A stretch of 64,000 nt of DNA from Stackebrandtia nassauensis DSM 44728 (GTDB lineage: Bacteria > Actinomycetota > Actinomycetes > Mycobacteriales > Micromonosporaceae), in contig NC_013947.1 of assembly GCF_000024545.1 (NCBI RefSeq), positions 5,890,001-5,954,000 on the forward strand, given 5' to 3'. The number at the start of each line of letters is the position of its first letter. Position 1 is the first letter of the stretch. The notes under the pieces were generated by a model that saw only the letters and a list, made by a program, of their open reading frames with translations, did not search any database and was not told where the DNA came from. Position numbers and translations under genes: made by a program. Shown in pieces: positions 24,528-33,206 of this stretch.

Positions 24528-26839
24528 TGGCAGGCCTCACAGGTCTCGGGGTTTTCCAGGGAGCAGGCGATCGCCTCGGCTTCGGCGTCGACCTCGGGAG
24601 CCGACGCCACCGTCGTCTGGTTGATGCGGGTCGCCGGACGCGACCGCAGGTAGTACGTCGTCTTCAGTCCGCTGCGCCAGGCGTAGGCGTACATGGACGA
24701 CAGCTTCCCGATCGTGGGCGCGGCCATGAACAGGTTCAGCGACTGCGACTGGTCGATGAACGGGGTCCGGCCCGCCGCCAGGTCGATGAGCGCGCGCTGC
24801 GGCAACTCCCAGGCGGTGCGGTACAACTGCCGCAGTTCCTGCGGAATCGCGGCGATGTCGGCGATCGAGCCCTCGGCGCGCACCACGGCCTCCCGCAGCT
24901 TCTCGTTCCACAGTCCACGCTGCTTGAGATCCGCGATCAGGTACTTGTTCACCTGGATGAACTCGCCCGACAGCGTCTCGCGCTTGAACACGTTGGACAC
25001 CACCGGTTCGGTGCACTCCGAGCAACCCGCGATCGCCGCGATCGTCGCCGTCGGTGCGATGGCGATCATGAGCGAGTTGCGCAAACCGTTGGCGGCCACC
25101 AGTTCCCGCACCCGCTGCCAGGCGTCCGGGTCGGTGACGGCGGCGTCGGCGAAGTGGTCGACGTGCAGCACGCCGCGCGCCGCGCGGGTGTCGTCATAGG
25201 ACGGGTGGGCGCCCAGCCGGGCGGCCAGGTCCGCCGAGGTCTCGTAGGCGGCCAGCGCGATCGTCTCGGAGATCCGGTTGGACAACTCCCGCGCCTCGGC
25301 CGAGTCGAAGGGCATCCGCAGCTTGAAGAACACGTCGGCCATACCCATGAGCCCCAGGCCGATCGGCCGCCACCGCCGGTTGGCCTTCTCGGCCTCGGCG
25401 GTCGGGTAGTAGGTCAGGTCGATGGAGCGGTCCAGGAACGTCACGGCGGTGCGCACCGAACGCGCCAGCCGCTCGAAGTCGAAGCCACCGTCCACACAGT
25501 GCGCGGCCAGGTTGACCGAACCCAGGTTGCACACCGCGGTCTCGGCGTCGCTGGTGACCTCGAGGATCTCGGTGCACAGGTTCGACAGGTGCACGACGTT
25601 TCCGGGAACCGCGGTCTGGTTGCAGGTCCGGTTGGAGATGTCGGCGAAGGTCATCCAGCCGTTGCCGGTCTGCGCCAGCGTGCGCATCATGCGTCCATAC
25701 AGGTCACGAGCCGAGACGACCCGCGCGGCCTTGCCGGCGGCCTCCGCGTCCCGGTACGCCTTCTCGAACTCCTCGCCCCACAGGTCCACCAGCTCGGGCA
25801 CGTCCTTGGGGTCGAACAGCGACCAGTCCCCATCGGACTCGACCCGCCGCATGAACTCGTCCGGGATCCAGTTGGCCAGATTCAGGTTGTGGGTGCGCCG
25901 GTCCTCCGAACCGGTGTTGTCCCGCAGTTCCAGGAACTCCTCGATGTCGGCGTGCCAGGTCGCCAGGTACACGCAGGCCGCGCCCTTGCGCCGCCCGCCC
26001 TGGTTCACGGCGGCCACACTGGAGTCCAGCGTCCGCAGCCACGGCACGATCCCGTTGGAGTGCCCGTTGGTGCCCCGGATCAGCGAACCCCGGCTGCGAA
26101 TCCGCGACCACGCCATCCCGATGCCACCGGCGTACTTGCTCAGCCGCGCGGCCTGACTGTAACGGTCATAAATGGACTCCAGCTCGTCCCGGGGCGAGTC
26201 GAGCAGGAAACACGAGGACAACTGCGACCGCCGCGTCCCGGCGTTGAACAGGGTCGGCGAACTGGGCAGGTACGACAGGGTGCTCAGCAGGCCGTACAGC
26301 TCGGTCACGTCCGAAACCGTCTCCGACAGTCCACAGGCCACCCGCATGAAGAAGTGCTGCGGGGTCTCCAGCACCAACCGGGTCTCGGGGTGCCGCAACA
26401 GGTACCGGTCGTAGACGGTCCGGATCCCGAAGTACTCGAACCGGTCGTCGGCGCCGTCGTCCACCAGGGCGTCCAGCTTCGGCGCGTTCGACGAGACGAA
26501 CTCCCACAACCCGTCGGAGATCAGCCCGGCCCGGTACCCGGCCGACATCGCCTCACTGAAACACCCCACATCGGACAATCGCACCTCGTCGCCGATATGT
26601 TCGCTCAACAATCGCGCCGCCAAACGGCTGTACCCGGGTTCAGTGGCCACAAGCGACGCGGCCACCTCGACCGCCCGCAACCGCAACTCGGCTTCGGTGG
26701 CGCCGGGCCAGTTCCCCGCCACCACCGGACCGCTGACGGTCTCGGCTTCGACATCGGCCAAACCGCTCGCCAACCGGCGAACGACCTGAACGACGTGATC
26801 AATGGCGGCGGTACGTGGTGCGATGGTAGAAGTACTCAC
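24524..26839 (-). CDS. nrdA: Class I ribonucleotide reductase alpha subunit
   Basis: 771 residues from GTG 26839 (GAGGGG upstream). It reduces ribonucleotides to deoxyribonucleotides. The ten-stranded barrel shows SSCFLLDSP with the first active-site Cys, NLCTEI with the thiyl Cys and Glu, LGLMGMADV, and the tail ETCEACQ with the redox-shuttle Cys pair. The N-terminal ATP-cone is incomplete: the helical half (IDHVVQVVRRLASGL...EPGYSRLAARLL) aligns, but the leading K-R-D-G nucleotide-binding strand is replaced by STSTIAPRTAA. Overall activity control by dATP may therefore be lost. It is transcribed with nrdB from a promoter at 26877-26905. Confidence 0.95.
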   Translation of the reverse strand: MSTSTIAPRTAAIDHVVQVVRRLASGLADVEAETVSGPVVAGNWPGATEAELRLRAVEVAASLVATEPGYSRLAARLLSEHIGDEVRLSDVGCFSEAMSAGYRAGLISDGLWEFVSSNAPKLDALVDDGADDRFEYFGIRTVYDRYLLRHPETRLVLETPQHFFMRVACGLSETVSDVTELYGLLSTLSYLPSSPTLFNAGTRRSQLSSCFLLDSPRDELESIYDRYSQAARLSKYAGGIGMAWSRIRSRGSLIRGTNGHSNGIVPWLRTLDSSVAAVNQGGRRKGAACVYLATWHADIEEFLELRDNTGSEDRRTHNLNLANWIPDEFMRRVESDGDWSLFDPKDVPELVDLWGEEFEKAYRDAEAAGKAARVVSARDLYGRMMRTLAQTGNGWMTFADISNRTCNQTAVPGNVVHLSNLCTEILEVTSDAETAVCNLGSVNLAAHCVDGGFDFERLARSVRTAVTFLDRSIDLTYYPTAEAEKANRRWRPIGLGLMGMADVFFKLRMPFDSAEARELSNRISETIALAAYETSADLAARLGAHPSYDDTRAARGVLHVDHFADAAVTDPDAWQRVRELVAANGLRNSLMIAIAPTATIAAIAGCSECTEPVVSNVFKRETLSGEFIQVNKYLIADLKQRGLWNEKLREAVVRAEGSIADIAAIPQELRQLYRTAWELPQRALIDLAAGRTPFIDQSQSLNLFMAAPTIGKLSSMYAYAWRSGLKTTYYLRSRPATRINQTTVASAPEVDAEAEAIACSLENPETCEACQ

Positions 26840-26876
26840 GGTATCCCCTCTGTCGAGCGCCCTGATGGCACGAGCG

Positions 26877-26905
26877 AGCATACATGTTGTGGTTGGTCTT
26901 GTCAG
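26877..26905 (-). promoter_or_regulatory. Sigma-70-like promoter of nrdAB
   Basis: On the minus strand CTGACA (26905-26900), 17-bp spacer, TATGCT (26882-26877). The predicted start near 26870 gives a ~31-nt leader containing GAGGGG. I do not see a convincing NrdR box pair here. Confidence 0.6.
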
Positions 26906-27072
26906 AGACCCCTAGGTATTGAGATTTTGGCGTGTTTCGACCAAAACCCGCACTCCCACCGACCATCGAACACGTGAACGATACACACCCGAATTCCCCG
27001 CTCCCGGCGACACCCGAATACCCGCAGGCGCATCCCCCGACCCTGCTGGTAATCTCGCCTAGGTTCTATTCA

Positions 27073-27147
27073 GCCCCCTTAGCTCAGGGGATAGAGCACC
27101 GGCCTCCGGAGCCGGGTGCGCAGGTTCGAATCCTGCAGGGGGCGCCA
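27073..27147 (+). tRNA. tRNA-Arg (anticodon CCG)
   Basis: Full cloverleaf: acceptor GCCCCCT/AGGGGGC, D-arm GCTC...GAGC, anticodon stem CCGGC/GCCGG with loop CTCCGGA (anticodon CCG, reads CGG), T-arm CAGG-TTCGAAT-CCTG, discriminator G and encoded CCA (27145-27147). Followed 3 bp later by a strong terminator. Confidence 0.97.
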
Positions 27148-27150
27148 ACC

Positions 27151-27181
27151 AACCCGTCACCTTCGTGACGGGTTGTTGCTT
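27151..27181 (+). terminator. Intrinsic terminator of tRNA-Arg
   Basis: AACCCGTCAC (27151-27160), loop CTTC, GTGACGGGTT (27165-27174), then a T-rich tail. Ten-base-pair stem. Confidence 0.88.
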
Positions 27182-27196
27182 GTGGACATACGGCGA

Positions 27197-27985
27197 CTAG
27201 GCGTATCCGAGGATGATCGCCGTGAGTACCGCCAGTTGGAGCACCGAGTTGGCGGCGCAGTGGACCCATATCGAAATCCGCAGGTCCTTTTTGCGCCATG
27301 TCGCCCACACCGTGGGCAGGAAGTATCCGATCCGGGAGACCAGTTGCCACGGTGTCCAGAAGTGGTAGAGCGAGAACAGCGTCGCGTTCAGTACCGGCGC
27401 CCACCGGCCGAGGTGCGATATGCGGGGCAGCAGAAACCCGCGGAAGTACAGCTCTTCGACGATCGGGAGGAGAACTCCGGTCAGGACGACGCACACCGCC
27501 AACGTGACGATCACGGTCTGGCGCGGGTATCCGGTGACGAATCCACCGCCGCCTCCGGTGTTCTCGAAGGGGATCCAGAAGAACAGCGTCTCGTGGACGG
27601 CCGTGTCGATCGGGGCCAGCAGGAAGGACGCGACGAACACTCCCACGAACAGGGCCAGGACGAGGCCGATGAGCCTGCCTCGTTTGGTCGGCCGATCTCG
27701 GTAGAGCACGACTTCGCGTAGGGAGAACCGGCCGGTCCGGCGGCGGCCGAGAAACACCAGCAGCCCGAGTTGGACCGGTGCCAGGCCCAGGCACATGGCG
27801 ATCACCCATCCCAGGTAGGGAGGCAATCCCAGCATGTCGACGACGGGTGAGGCGATGCCCAGGTAGGCGGCCACGATCGGTACGCCGGGGAGCAGGTGGA
27901 GCGCGATGGTCAGCGGTAGCGAATGACGGGAGCTCAGTAGTCGGTTGACCACGCCAGCACTGCGAGGGGTTTCGGTTCTCGACAT
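27197..27985 (-). CDS. CPBP-family intramembrane metalloprotease (CAAX/Abi type)
   Basis: 262 residues, about seven to eight hydrophobic helices. The three membrane motifs of the family are intact: VEELYFRGFLL (EE-x-x-x-R, ~175), FSLYHFW (F-x-x-x-H, ~207) and HCAANS (H-x-x-x-N, ~242). These form the glutamate and histidine site of Rce1-like proteases. Bacterial members act in prenyl-protein-like processing, bacteriocin self-immunity or regulated proteolysis; the substrate is unknown. The ATG at 27985 has no Shine-Dalgarno and coincides with the predicted transcription start, so the mRNA is probably leaderless. Two copies of a dyad operator cover the promoter. Confidence 0.92.
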   Translation of the reverse strand: MSRTETPRSAGVVNRLLSSRHSLPLTIALHLLPGVPIVAAYLGIASPVVDMLGLPPYLGWVIAMCLGLAPVQLGLLVFLGRRRTGRFSLREVVLYRDRPTKRGRLIGLVLALFVGVFVASFLLAPIDTAVHETLFFWIPFENTGGGGGFVTGYPRQTVIVTLAVCVVLTGVLLPIVEELYFRGFLLPRISHLGRWAPVLNATLFSLYHFWTPWQLVSRIGYFLPTVWATWRKKDLRISIWVHCAANSVLQLAVLTAIILGYA

Positions 27986-27986
27986 G

Positions 27987-28033
27987 TAGGCAACCCTAGT
28001 TGACTAATTTGGTTTAGGCAACTTTGGTTGCTA
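27987..28033 (-). promoter_or_regulatory. Promoter with two dyad operators for the CPBP gene
   Basis: Two sites share TAGGCAAC-N4-GTTG-(N)-CTA: 27987-28006 and 28015-28033, 28 bp apart. They overlap a minus-strand promoter TTGCCT-17-TAGGGT, the -10 lying at 27998-27993. This fits repression by a dimeric regulator of TetR or MarR type; no regulator gene is adjacent. Confidence 0.65.
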
Positions 28034-28058
28034 ACTTGTCTTTCTTCGTATCGTGGGG

Positions 28059-28724
28059 CTACTGGCTTCGGCGCACCATCTCGGTGATCCAGATCGGAGC
28101 GAACGGGGAGGTGCAGCCCGGCGACGTCGGGTAGTCCTTGAGGACTTCGAGCCGCTCGCCGATGTCGATGGCGCGGGCGCGGTGTTCGGCGTGTTCGATC
28201 CCGATCTGGGCCAGACAGGTGTTCATCGCCCATTGCAGACGGTCGGGGGCGTCCTTCATCTTCGCTTCGATGAGGTCGAGCAGGGTGTCGAGGTCGAGGC
28301 CCTCGGGGTTCCTCGCCACCCGGTCGGCCGTCAGGGCCCAGCCCGCGCTGGCCACGACGGGGTCGGGGTCGGTGAACCAGGCCGCGCGGAGTTCCTCGGT
28401 GTGCGGGTTCTTCTTCACGACGTAGTTGATGAGCCAGTCGTGCACCTTGGGGGTGCGCGCCTGGCGCAGCATCGCGTCGAGTTCGTCCCGTTCGAAGGCC
28501 TTGGGGCGGCAGATGAGCAGGGCCAGGAGTTTGGCGGCGGTGTCGTCGGTCGCCCACAGTTGGCGGGCGAGTTCCTGCTGGGTCTTGAGCCGTTTCGCCA
28601 GCGCGCGCAGTCTGCTGAGGTTCACGCCGTGGTCGTCGCCGTGTTTCTCGTTGACCGCGCGGGCCTTGGGATCTTCCAGCGCGGCCAGTTCGGCCGTCAC
28701 CTCGGCCACCGTCGTCTCCGCCAC
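28059..28724 (-). CDS. DNA alkylation repair (AlkD-like) HEAT protein
   Basis: 221 residues from GTG 28724 with GGGAGG upstream. The sequence is all-helical HEAT-like repeats (ELDAMLRQARTPKVHDWLINYVVKKNP, ELRAAWFTDPDPVVASAGWALT). The opening N-x-x-x-G-D...G-V-x-x-x-x-L-R-x-x-A-K pattern (NEKHGDDHGVNLSRLRALAK) is typical of the AlkD superfamily, whose members bind or excise alkylated bases. Whether key aromatic residues are kept cannot be judged by eye. It is a single gene between the CPBP promoter and the small membrane protein. Confidence 0.85.
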   Translation of the reverse strand: MAETTVAEVTAELAALEDPKARAVNEKHGDDHGVNLSRLRALAKRLKTQQELARQLWATDDTAAKLLALLICRPKAFERDELDAMLRQARTPKVHDWLINYVVKKNPHTEELRAAWFTDPDPVVASAGWALTADRVARNPEGLDLDTLLDLIEAKMKDAPDRLQWAMNTCLAQIGIEHAEHRARAIDIGERLEVLKDYPTSPGCTSPFAPIWITEMVRRSQ

Positions 28725-28759
28725 CTCGGCCTCCCGTCGATCAGCTGCGGGTTTTCAGC

Positions 28760-28981
28760 CTACGACGGTCCGGCGGTGCGTTTCGCGTCGCGCTTGATCC
28801 TGGCGGCGCCGCCGAAGGAGGCGACCGCGCCGATGAGGAGTCCGCCGGAGATGACCTTGGTGAAGATGCTGGCCGGGACGTCGAGGAGGGCGAACATCGC
28901 GATCGCCACGACGAAGGCGGCCAGGAATCCCAGGCCGACGCCGATGTAGGTCTTGCGTTGCTGCTGCTGTTCTTCGGTCAC
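28760..28981 (-). CDS. Two-helix small membrane protein
   Basis: 73 residues from GTG 28981: a polar Gln-rich start (TEEQQQQRK), helices at ~11-32 and ~38-58, and a basic tail (ARIKRDAKRTAGPS). No family recognised. Same strand as the AlkD-like gene, 35 bp upstream of it, so probably co-transcribed. Confidence 0.7.
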   Translation of the reverse strand: MTEEQQQQRKTYIGVGLGFLAAFVVAIAMFALLDVPASIFTKVISGGLLIGAVASFGGAARIKRDAKRTAGPS

Positions 28982-29072
28982 GGTGGGGGCCTTTCGGTGT
29001 TGGAGTTTCCGTTGGGTAATCCCTATCCGGTGGCCGCCGGGACCGGTCCCGGTCGAGTGCTAATTTTTGGCC

Positions 29073-29702
29073 ATGAGGTCAGAAAGTGGGCAGGATGGTC
29101 AGAAGATGCGGTCGTTCATCGAGCAGGCGCGCCGGGCGCAGATCATCGGGGCGGCGATCGAGACCATCGCCGAGCACGGCTACGCCAACGCTTCGCTGGC
29201 CCGGATCGCCAAGCACGCCGACATCTCCAAGGGCGTCATCTCGTATCACTTCGCGGGCAAGGAGGAGCTGATCGAGCAGGTGGTCACCCAGGTCTTCTCG
29301 GCGATCGTCGAGGAGGTCGCGCCCCGGGTCACCGCGGCGCCGGGGCCCCGGGAAGCCCTGCGGGAGCACATCATCGCGGTGGGCGAGTACGTTCTCGCGC
29401 ATCGGACGCAGCTGATGGCGTTGTCCGAGATCATCAACGGGGCCCGCTCGACCGAGGGCAAACCGCTGTACGGCATCAGCAGCAGCGAGGACCTGTACGA
29501 GTCGCTGGAGCTGTACTTCGCCAGCGGTCAGGACAGCGGTGTCTTCCGCCACTTCGATCGCCGGGTCATGGCGGTGACGCTCCAGTCCGCCATCGACGGG
29601 GCGTTCGGGTACTGGGTCGTCCATCCCGAGCATGACCTGGCGGCGCACATGACCGAGCTGGCCGATCACATCGATCGGGCCGTGCTCGCCGATCCGGCCT
29701 AG
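29073..29702 (+). CDS. TetR-family transcriptional regulator
   Basis: 209 residues if ATG 29073 is used. TAATTT at 29061-29066 would place the transcription start on this ATG, making it leaderless; ATG 29106 is the alternative. The DNA-binding domain is IIGAAIETIAEHGYANASLARIAKHADI then KGVISYHFAGKEELI (~25-70). The C-terminal TetR_C domain has the GKPLYGISSSEDLYESLELYF stretch seen in regulators that control membrane acyltransferases or efflux genes. The acyltransferase gene starts 59 bp downstream on the same strand, so the two are probably an operon. Confidence 0.9.
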   Translation: MRSESGQDGQKMRSFIEQARRAQIIGAAIETIAEHGYANASLARIAKHADISKGVISYHFAGKEELIEQVVTQVFSAIVEEVAPRVTAAPGPREALREHIIAVGEYVLAHRTQLMALSEIINGARSTEGKPLYGISSSEDLYESLELYFASGQDSGVFRHFDRRVMAVTLQSAIDGAFGYWVVHPEHDLAAHMTELADHIDRAVLADPA

Positions 29703-29761
29703 CGTCCCGGTTCTTCCGTTCGAGACTTGCGTTCTGTCCGCGCGTGTGAGAAATTGGCCGA

Positions 29762-30943
29762 GTGGACAAAAATGTGACCCTAGGGATAGAAACCCGGCCT
29801 GACGACCAGGGCGCCACCCCGCCGCGCCCCGCGGCGCCCGCCCGGCCACGACTGGCCTATATAGACAATCTGCGCATCTTCCTGACCGCGCTGGTGGTGG
29901 TCCACCACGTCGCGGTGACCTACGGCAACATCCCCGCCTGGTACTACATCGAGACCGCCAAGGATCCGAGCGGGACGATCCTGGACGTACTGGTGATCTT
30001 CAATCAGACGTTCTTCATGGGGTTCTTCTTCATGATCTCGGGGTTCTTCGTCCCCGGATCCGTCGATCACAAGGGGGGCAAGGGATTCATGCGGGGCCGC
30101 CTGCTGCGGCTCGGCGTCCCGCTGCTGTTGTTCGCGCTGCTGCTGCGGCCGGTCCTGACCTTGCCGATGTACCTGGCGGACTATCGCGACGACCTGCCCT
30201 ACTGGCTGTTCTACTTCGTCTCCTGGGACCCGGGTCCGATGTGGTTCGTCGAGGTGCTGTTGGTGTTCTCACTGGGGTACCTGCTCGTCCGGCGGTGGAC
30301 CGGCAAGCCCGAACTGCCGCGCCTGCCCGAGCCCGTCCCGGCGCGCGGCGACGGTCGGCTTCCCGGACCGCTGGCGATCGTCGGATTCACGGTGGCGCTG
30401 ACGCTGGTGACCTTCGCGTGGCGACTGCTGGTCTCCCCCGAGGCCTACTGGCCGATCGTCGGGCTGCCGACCCCCGCGTACCTGCCGCAGTACCTGGGGC
30501 TGTTCGTCGTCGGTGTCGTGGCGTATCGCCGGGGGTGGTTCGCCGGTATTCCGCGTTCGGCGCTGTGGTGGAGTGGCGCGGCCACGCTCGTACTGGGTTT
30601 CGCCCGGTTGACGACGATCGGGATGACCGGGGACGGCGCCGCGGTCCGGCTGCTGCAACTGGCGGCCGAGTCCGGCTTCGCCGTCAGCGTCGTGCTGTTC
30701 CTGCTGTCGCTGTTCCAGCGGTTCCTCAACCGGCAGAATGCGACGGCGAAGTTCTTGTCCGACAACGCTTTCGGGGTCTACTTCCTGCACCCGCTGACCT
30801 TGGTGGTCGCGGCGTTGGCGCTGCGGGGTTGGGAGGCGACCGCGATCGCGAAGTTCGCGGTGCTCTGCCTGATCGGGGTGCCGCTGAGCTGGGGTGCGGC
30901 CTGGCTGCTGCGGCGGATTCCCGGCGCCCGGCGGATCTTCTAA
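29762..30943 (+). CDS. Acyltransferase 3 (OafA-like) membrane protein
   Basis: 393 residues from GTG 29762. After a polar, Pro-rich N-terminus, about ten transmembrane helices start at residue ~36. The opening LAYIDNLRIFLTALVVVHHVAVTYG holds the family's catalytic-type His (VVHH), and FFFMISGFFVPGS and RLLRLGVPLLLFALL are further hallmarks. The ending LLRRIPGARRIF is cytoplasmic. Members transfer acetyl or other acyl groups to carbohydrates or lipids on the outer face. Its stop overlaps the convergent AraC gene stop by 4 bp. Confidence 0.92.
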   Translation: MDKNVTLGIETRPDDQGATPPRPAAPARPRLAYIDNLRIFLTALVVVHHVAVTYGNIPAWYYIETAKDPSGTILDVLVIFNQTFFMGFFFMISGFFVPGSVDHKGGKGFMRGRLLRLGVPLLLFALLLRPVLTLPMYLADYRDDLPYWLFYFVSWDPGPMWFVEVLLVFSLGYLLVRRWTGKPELPRLPEPVPARGDGRLPGPLAIVGFTVALTLVTFAWRLLVSPEAYWPIVGLPTPAYLPQYLGLFVVGVVAYRRGWFAGIPRSALWWSGAATLVLGFARLTTIGMTGDGAAVRLLQLAAESGFAVSVVLFLLSLFQRFLNRQNATAKFLSDNAFGVYFLHPLTLVVAALALRGWEATAIAKFAVLCLIGVPLSWGAAWLLRRIPGARRIF

Positions 30944-31695
30944 CCCAGGTAGCGCTTCGGCGAGGTGCCGACGGTGCGGCGAAACGCCGCCACGAAGGCG
31001 CTGGGCGTCGCGTATCCCACGCTGCGGGCCGCATCGGCGACGGTGCGGCCCGCGGCCAGCAACGGCAGGGCGGCGCGCAGCCGCATGTGGGTGCGCCAAC
31101 GGTCGAAGCTCATGCCGGTGTCGTGGACGAACAGCCGGGTGAGGGTGCGGCGGCTGACGCCGACGGCGCGGGCGTGGACGTCCAGGCCGCGACGGTCGGC
31201 GGGGTCGGCGAGCAGGTGTTCGGTGACGGCGCGGACCCGTTCGTCGGTGGCGTCGGGGACGTCGATGGGGGTGGCCGGGAGCGGGTGCAGCAGGTCGAAG
31301 ACGACCGCCTCGGCGCGAAGCCGGGCGTCGGTGGCGAGGTCGTCGCGGCCCAGATGGCCGATGAGGTGGGCGAGCAGTCCGTCGACGGCCACCGGGGTGG
31401 GTTCGGTCCAGGTCAGTGGGCATCGATCGGGTTCGAAGTAGAGGCTGCGCAGGACGGCTTCGCGGCTGGCGCCGGTGCGGTGGACGATTCCGGCCGGGAT
31501 CCACAGTGCCCGGGTCGGGGGCAGGATCCAGTGGGTGTCGTCGACGGCGACGCCCAGGACGCCGCCCCGGCTCCAGGCGAGCTGGTGCTGCGGGTGGCGG
31601 TGCGGCCGGATCCACTCCCCCGACGCCAGCGGGAAGGTGCCCACGACGATGGCACCGACGCCGGTCGGCGCGGCTTCCTCGATGACCTCGCTCAT
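30940..31695 (-). CDS. AraC-family transcriptional regulator
   Basis: 251 residues from ATG 31695, chosen over an in-frame TTG at 31719 because of GGGGGG just upstream. Residues ~15-90 form a cupin sensor (IRPHRHPQHQLAWSRGGVLGV, ILPPTRALWIPAGIVH). The C-terminal double helix-turn-helix spans ~155-250 and ends VGTSPKRYLG. The layout matches NimR/RipA-type repressors that control a divergent MFS exporter, and an MFS gene is indeed divergent at 31782. A CATACCC/GGGTATG dyad covers the start. Confidence 0.92.
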   Translation of the reverse strand: MSEVIEEAAPTGVGAIVVGTFPLASGEWIRPHRHPQHQLAWSRGGVLGVAVDDTHWILPPTRALWIPAGIVHRTGASREAVLRSLYFEPDRCPLTWTEPTPVAVDGLLAHLIGHLGRDDLATDARLRAEAVVFDLLHPLPATPIDVPDATDERVRAVTEHLLADPADRRGLDVHARAVGVSRRTLTRLFVHDTGMSFDRWRTHMRLRAALPLLAAGRTVADAARSVGYATPSAFVAAFRRTVGTSPKRYLG

Positions 31696-31775
31696 ACCCC
31701 CCAGGGTATGTGTCCCCAACGCGATATCACCTGTCCCCGTAGCGTCTTGTGGCCGATGACATGGGCGAATAGCTT
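31693..31775 (+). promoter_or_regulatory. Divergent AraC/MFS control region
   Basis: CATACCC (31693-31699) and GGGTATG (31704-31710) form a 7-bp dyad over the AraC start. For the MFS gene TTGTGG (31747-31752), 17-bp spacer, TAGCTT (31770-31775) puts the transcription start at about the ATG 31782, so that mRNA looks leaderless. Confidence 0.5.
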
Positions 31776-31781
31776 CGTCGC

Positions 31782-33206
31782 ATGCCTATCGAACGACAGC
31801 GGGGGTCGCGGCTGCCCGCCCTGGTGGTGTTGTGCTTCGTCCAGTTCATGCTCGTCCTGGACGACAACGTGGTGAGCGTCGCGTTGCCGAGCATCAAGTC
31901 CGAACTCGGTTTCAGCACGGCGGGACTGGCGTGGGTGGTCAACGCGTACTTCCTGGCCTTCGGCGGCTTGCTGATCCTGTTCGGACGGATGGCCGATCTG
32001 CTGGGTCGCAGGCGGGTGTTCCTCGCCGGAGTCGTCCTGTTCGGAGCCGCGAGCCTGCTGTGCGGACTCGCGCGGGAACCGTGGCAGCTGGTGGCGGGAC
32101 GGTTCGTCCAGGGCGCCGGTTCGGCGATGGCCAGCCCGGCGGCGATGTCGCTGCTGACACTGCTGTTCCCCGGGGTGCGGGAGCGGGCCCGCGCGATCGG
32201 GATCTGGGGCGGGGTCGCCGCGTTGGGCGCGATCTCGGGGCTGGTGATCTCCGGGGTGCTGACCGGGTTGACCGGGTGGCGCTGGGTCTTCTTCATCAAC
32301 CTGCCGGTGGCCCTGGTGGCGCTGGTCCTGGTGCCGCGACTGCTGGACGAGAGCCGGGCGAGCCGGGGCGGCCGCCTGGACGTACCCGGGGCGGTGCTGG
32401 GCACCGGTGCCGTGCTGTCACTGGTCTACGCGCTGCTGCGGGCCGGGGAGACCCAGTGGACGGACGCGACGGTGCTGGCGGCGCTGGGCTCGGCGCTGGC
32501 ACTGGCGGTGGCGTTCGTGGTGGTGGAGTCGCGCACCGCCGAACCGTTGCTGCCGTTGGCGTTCGTGTCGGTGCGGGTGCGCGCGGTCGGCAACGGACTG
32601 ACCCTGGTGTTCTCGGCGGCGATGTACGCGATGGCGTTCCTGCTGATGATCCACCTCCAGATGGTGCTGGACTACGAGCCGTTGACCGCCGGGATCGCTT
32701 ACCTGCCTTACGGTGCCGCGATCCTGTCGGGCATGTGGCTTTCGGCGCGCGTGGTGGAGCGGTTCGGGTTGCGGCGCACGCTCATCGCGTCCTTTCTGGT
32801 CACCGCCGCCGGATTGCTGTTGTTGTCGGGTGTGGACGCTTCCGACGGGTATCTGGCCGGGGTGTTGCCGGGGATGCTCGTGACGGCGCTGGGCAACGGG
32901 CTGAGCCTGCCCGCGTTGAGCGTCGCCGCGGTCACCGGCACCACCGGCGAGAACGCCGGACTGGGTTCGGCGGTGTTCTCCTCGGTGCAGCAGATCGGTG
33001 GGGCTGTTGGGGTGTCGGTGCTGGTCACGTTGGCCGCGCGGCAGTCGGCAGCGGCCGCGCAGGCGGGGCCAGCGACGGCCGCGACCGAGGGGTTCTCGTT
33101 CGCGCTCGTCGTGGCCGCCGCCCTGCTCGCCGTCGCGGCGATCGTCATCCCCGATCTGCGGGAACGATCTTGCGCATCTTCGCGGCCATCCACTCTCCGG
33201 CGATGA
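31782..33206 (+). CDS. MFS drug exporter, DHA2 (EmrB/QacA-like)
   Basis: 474 residues, ~14 transmembrane helices. Helix 1 carries VLDDNVVSVALPSIKSELG, the motif D1 region (LDxTxVNVALP) with D-N replacing the usual T-I. Loop 2-3 has GRMADLLGRRRVF (motif A) and helix 5 has GWRWVFFINLPV (motif C/D2). Proton-driven export of hydrophobic drugs is expected. It is divergent from the AraC regulator. The last 62 bp overlap the convergent dioxygenase gene, so its Arg/Ser-rich C-terminus (ERSCASSRPSTLRR) may be a recent extension. Confidence 0.92.
   Translation: MPIERQRGSRLPALVVLCFVQFMLVLDDNVVSVALPSIKSELGFSTAGLAWVVNAYFLAFGGLLILFGRMADLLGRRRVFLAGVVLFGAASLLCGLAREPWQLVAGRFVQGAGSAMASPAAMSLLTLLFPGVRERARAIGIWGGVAALGAISGLVISGVLTGLTGWRWVFFINLPVALVALVLVPRLLDESRASRGGRLDVPGAVLGTGAVLSLVYALLRAGETQWTDATVLAALGSALALAVAFVVVESRTAEPLLPLAFVSVRVRAVGNGLTLVFSAAMYAMAFLLMIHLQMVLDYEPLTAGIAYLPYGAAILSGMWLSARVVERFGLRRTLIASFLVTAAGLLLLSGVDASDGYLAGVLPGMLVTALGNGLSLPALSVAAVTGTTGENAGLGSAVFSSVQQIGGAVGVSVLVTLAARQSAAAAQAGPATAATEGFSFALVVAAALLAVAAIVIPDLRERSCASSRPSTLRR

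Noticed and set aside
26840-27072. NrdR boxes or a B12 riboswitch upstream of nrdAB
   Set aside because: I looked for paired ACACwATATATwGTGT-like boxes and B12-box sequence and saw neither.
26932-27168. 78-codon plus-strand ORF across the tRNA region
   Set aside because: It overlaps the whole tRNA-Arg gene and its terminator and has low-complexity Pro-rich content.
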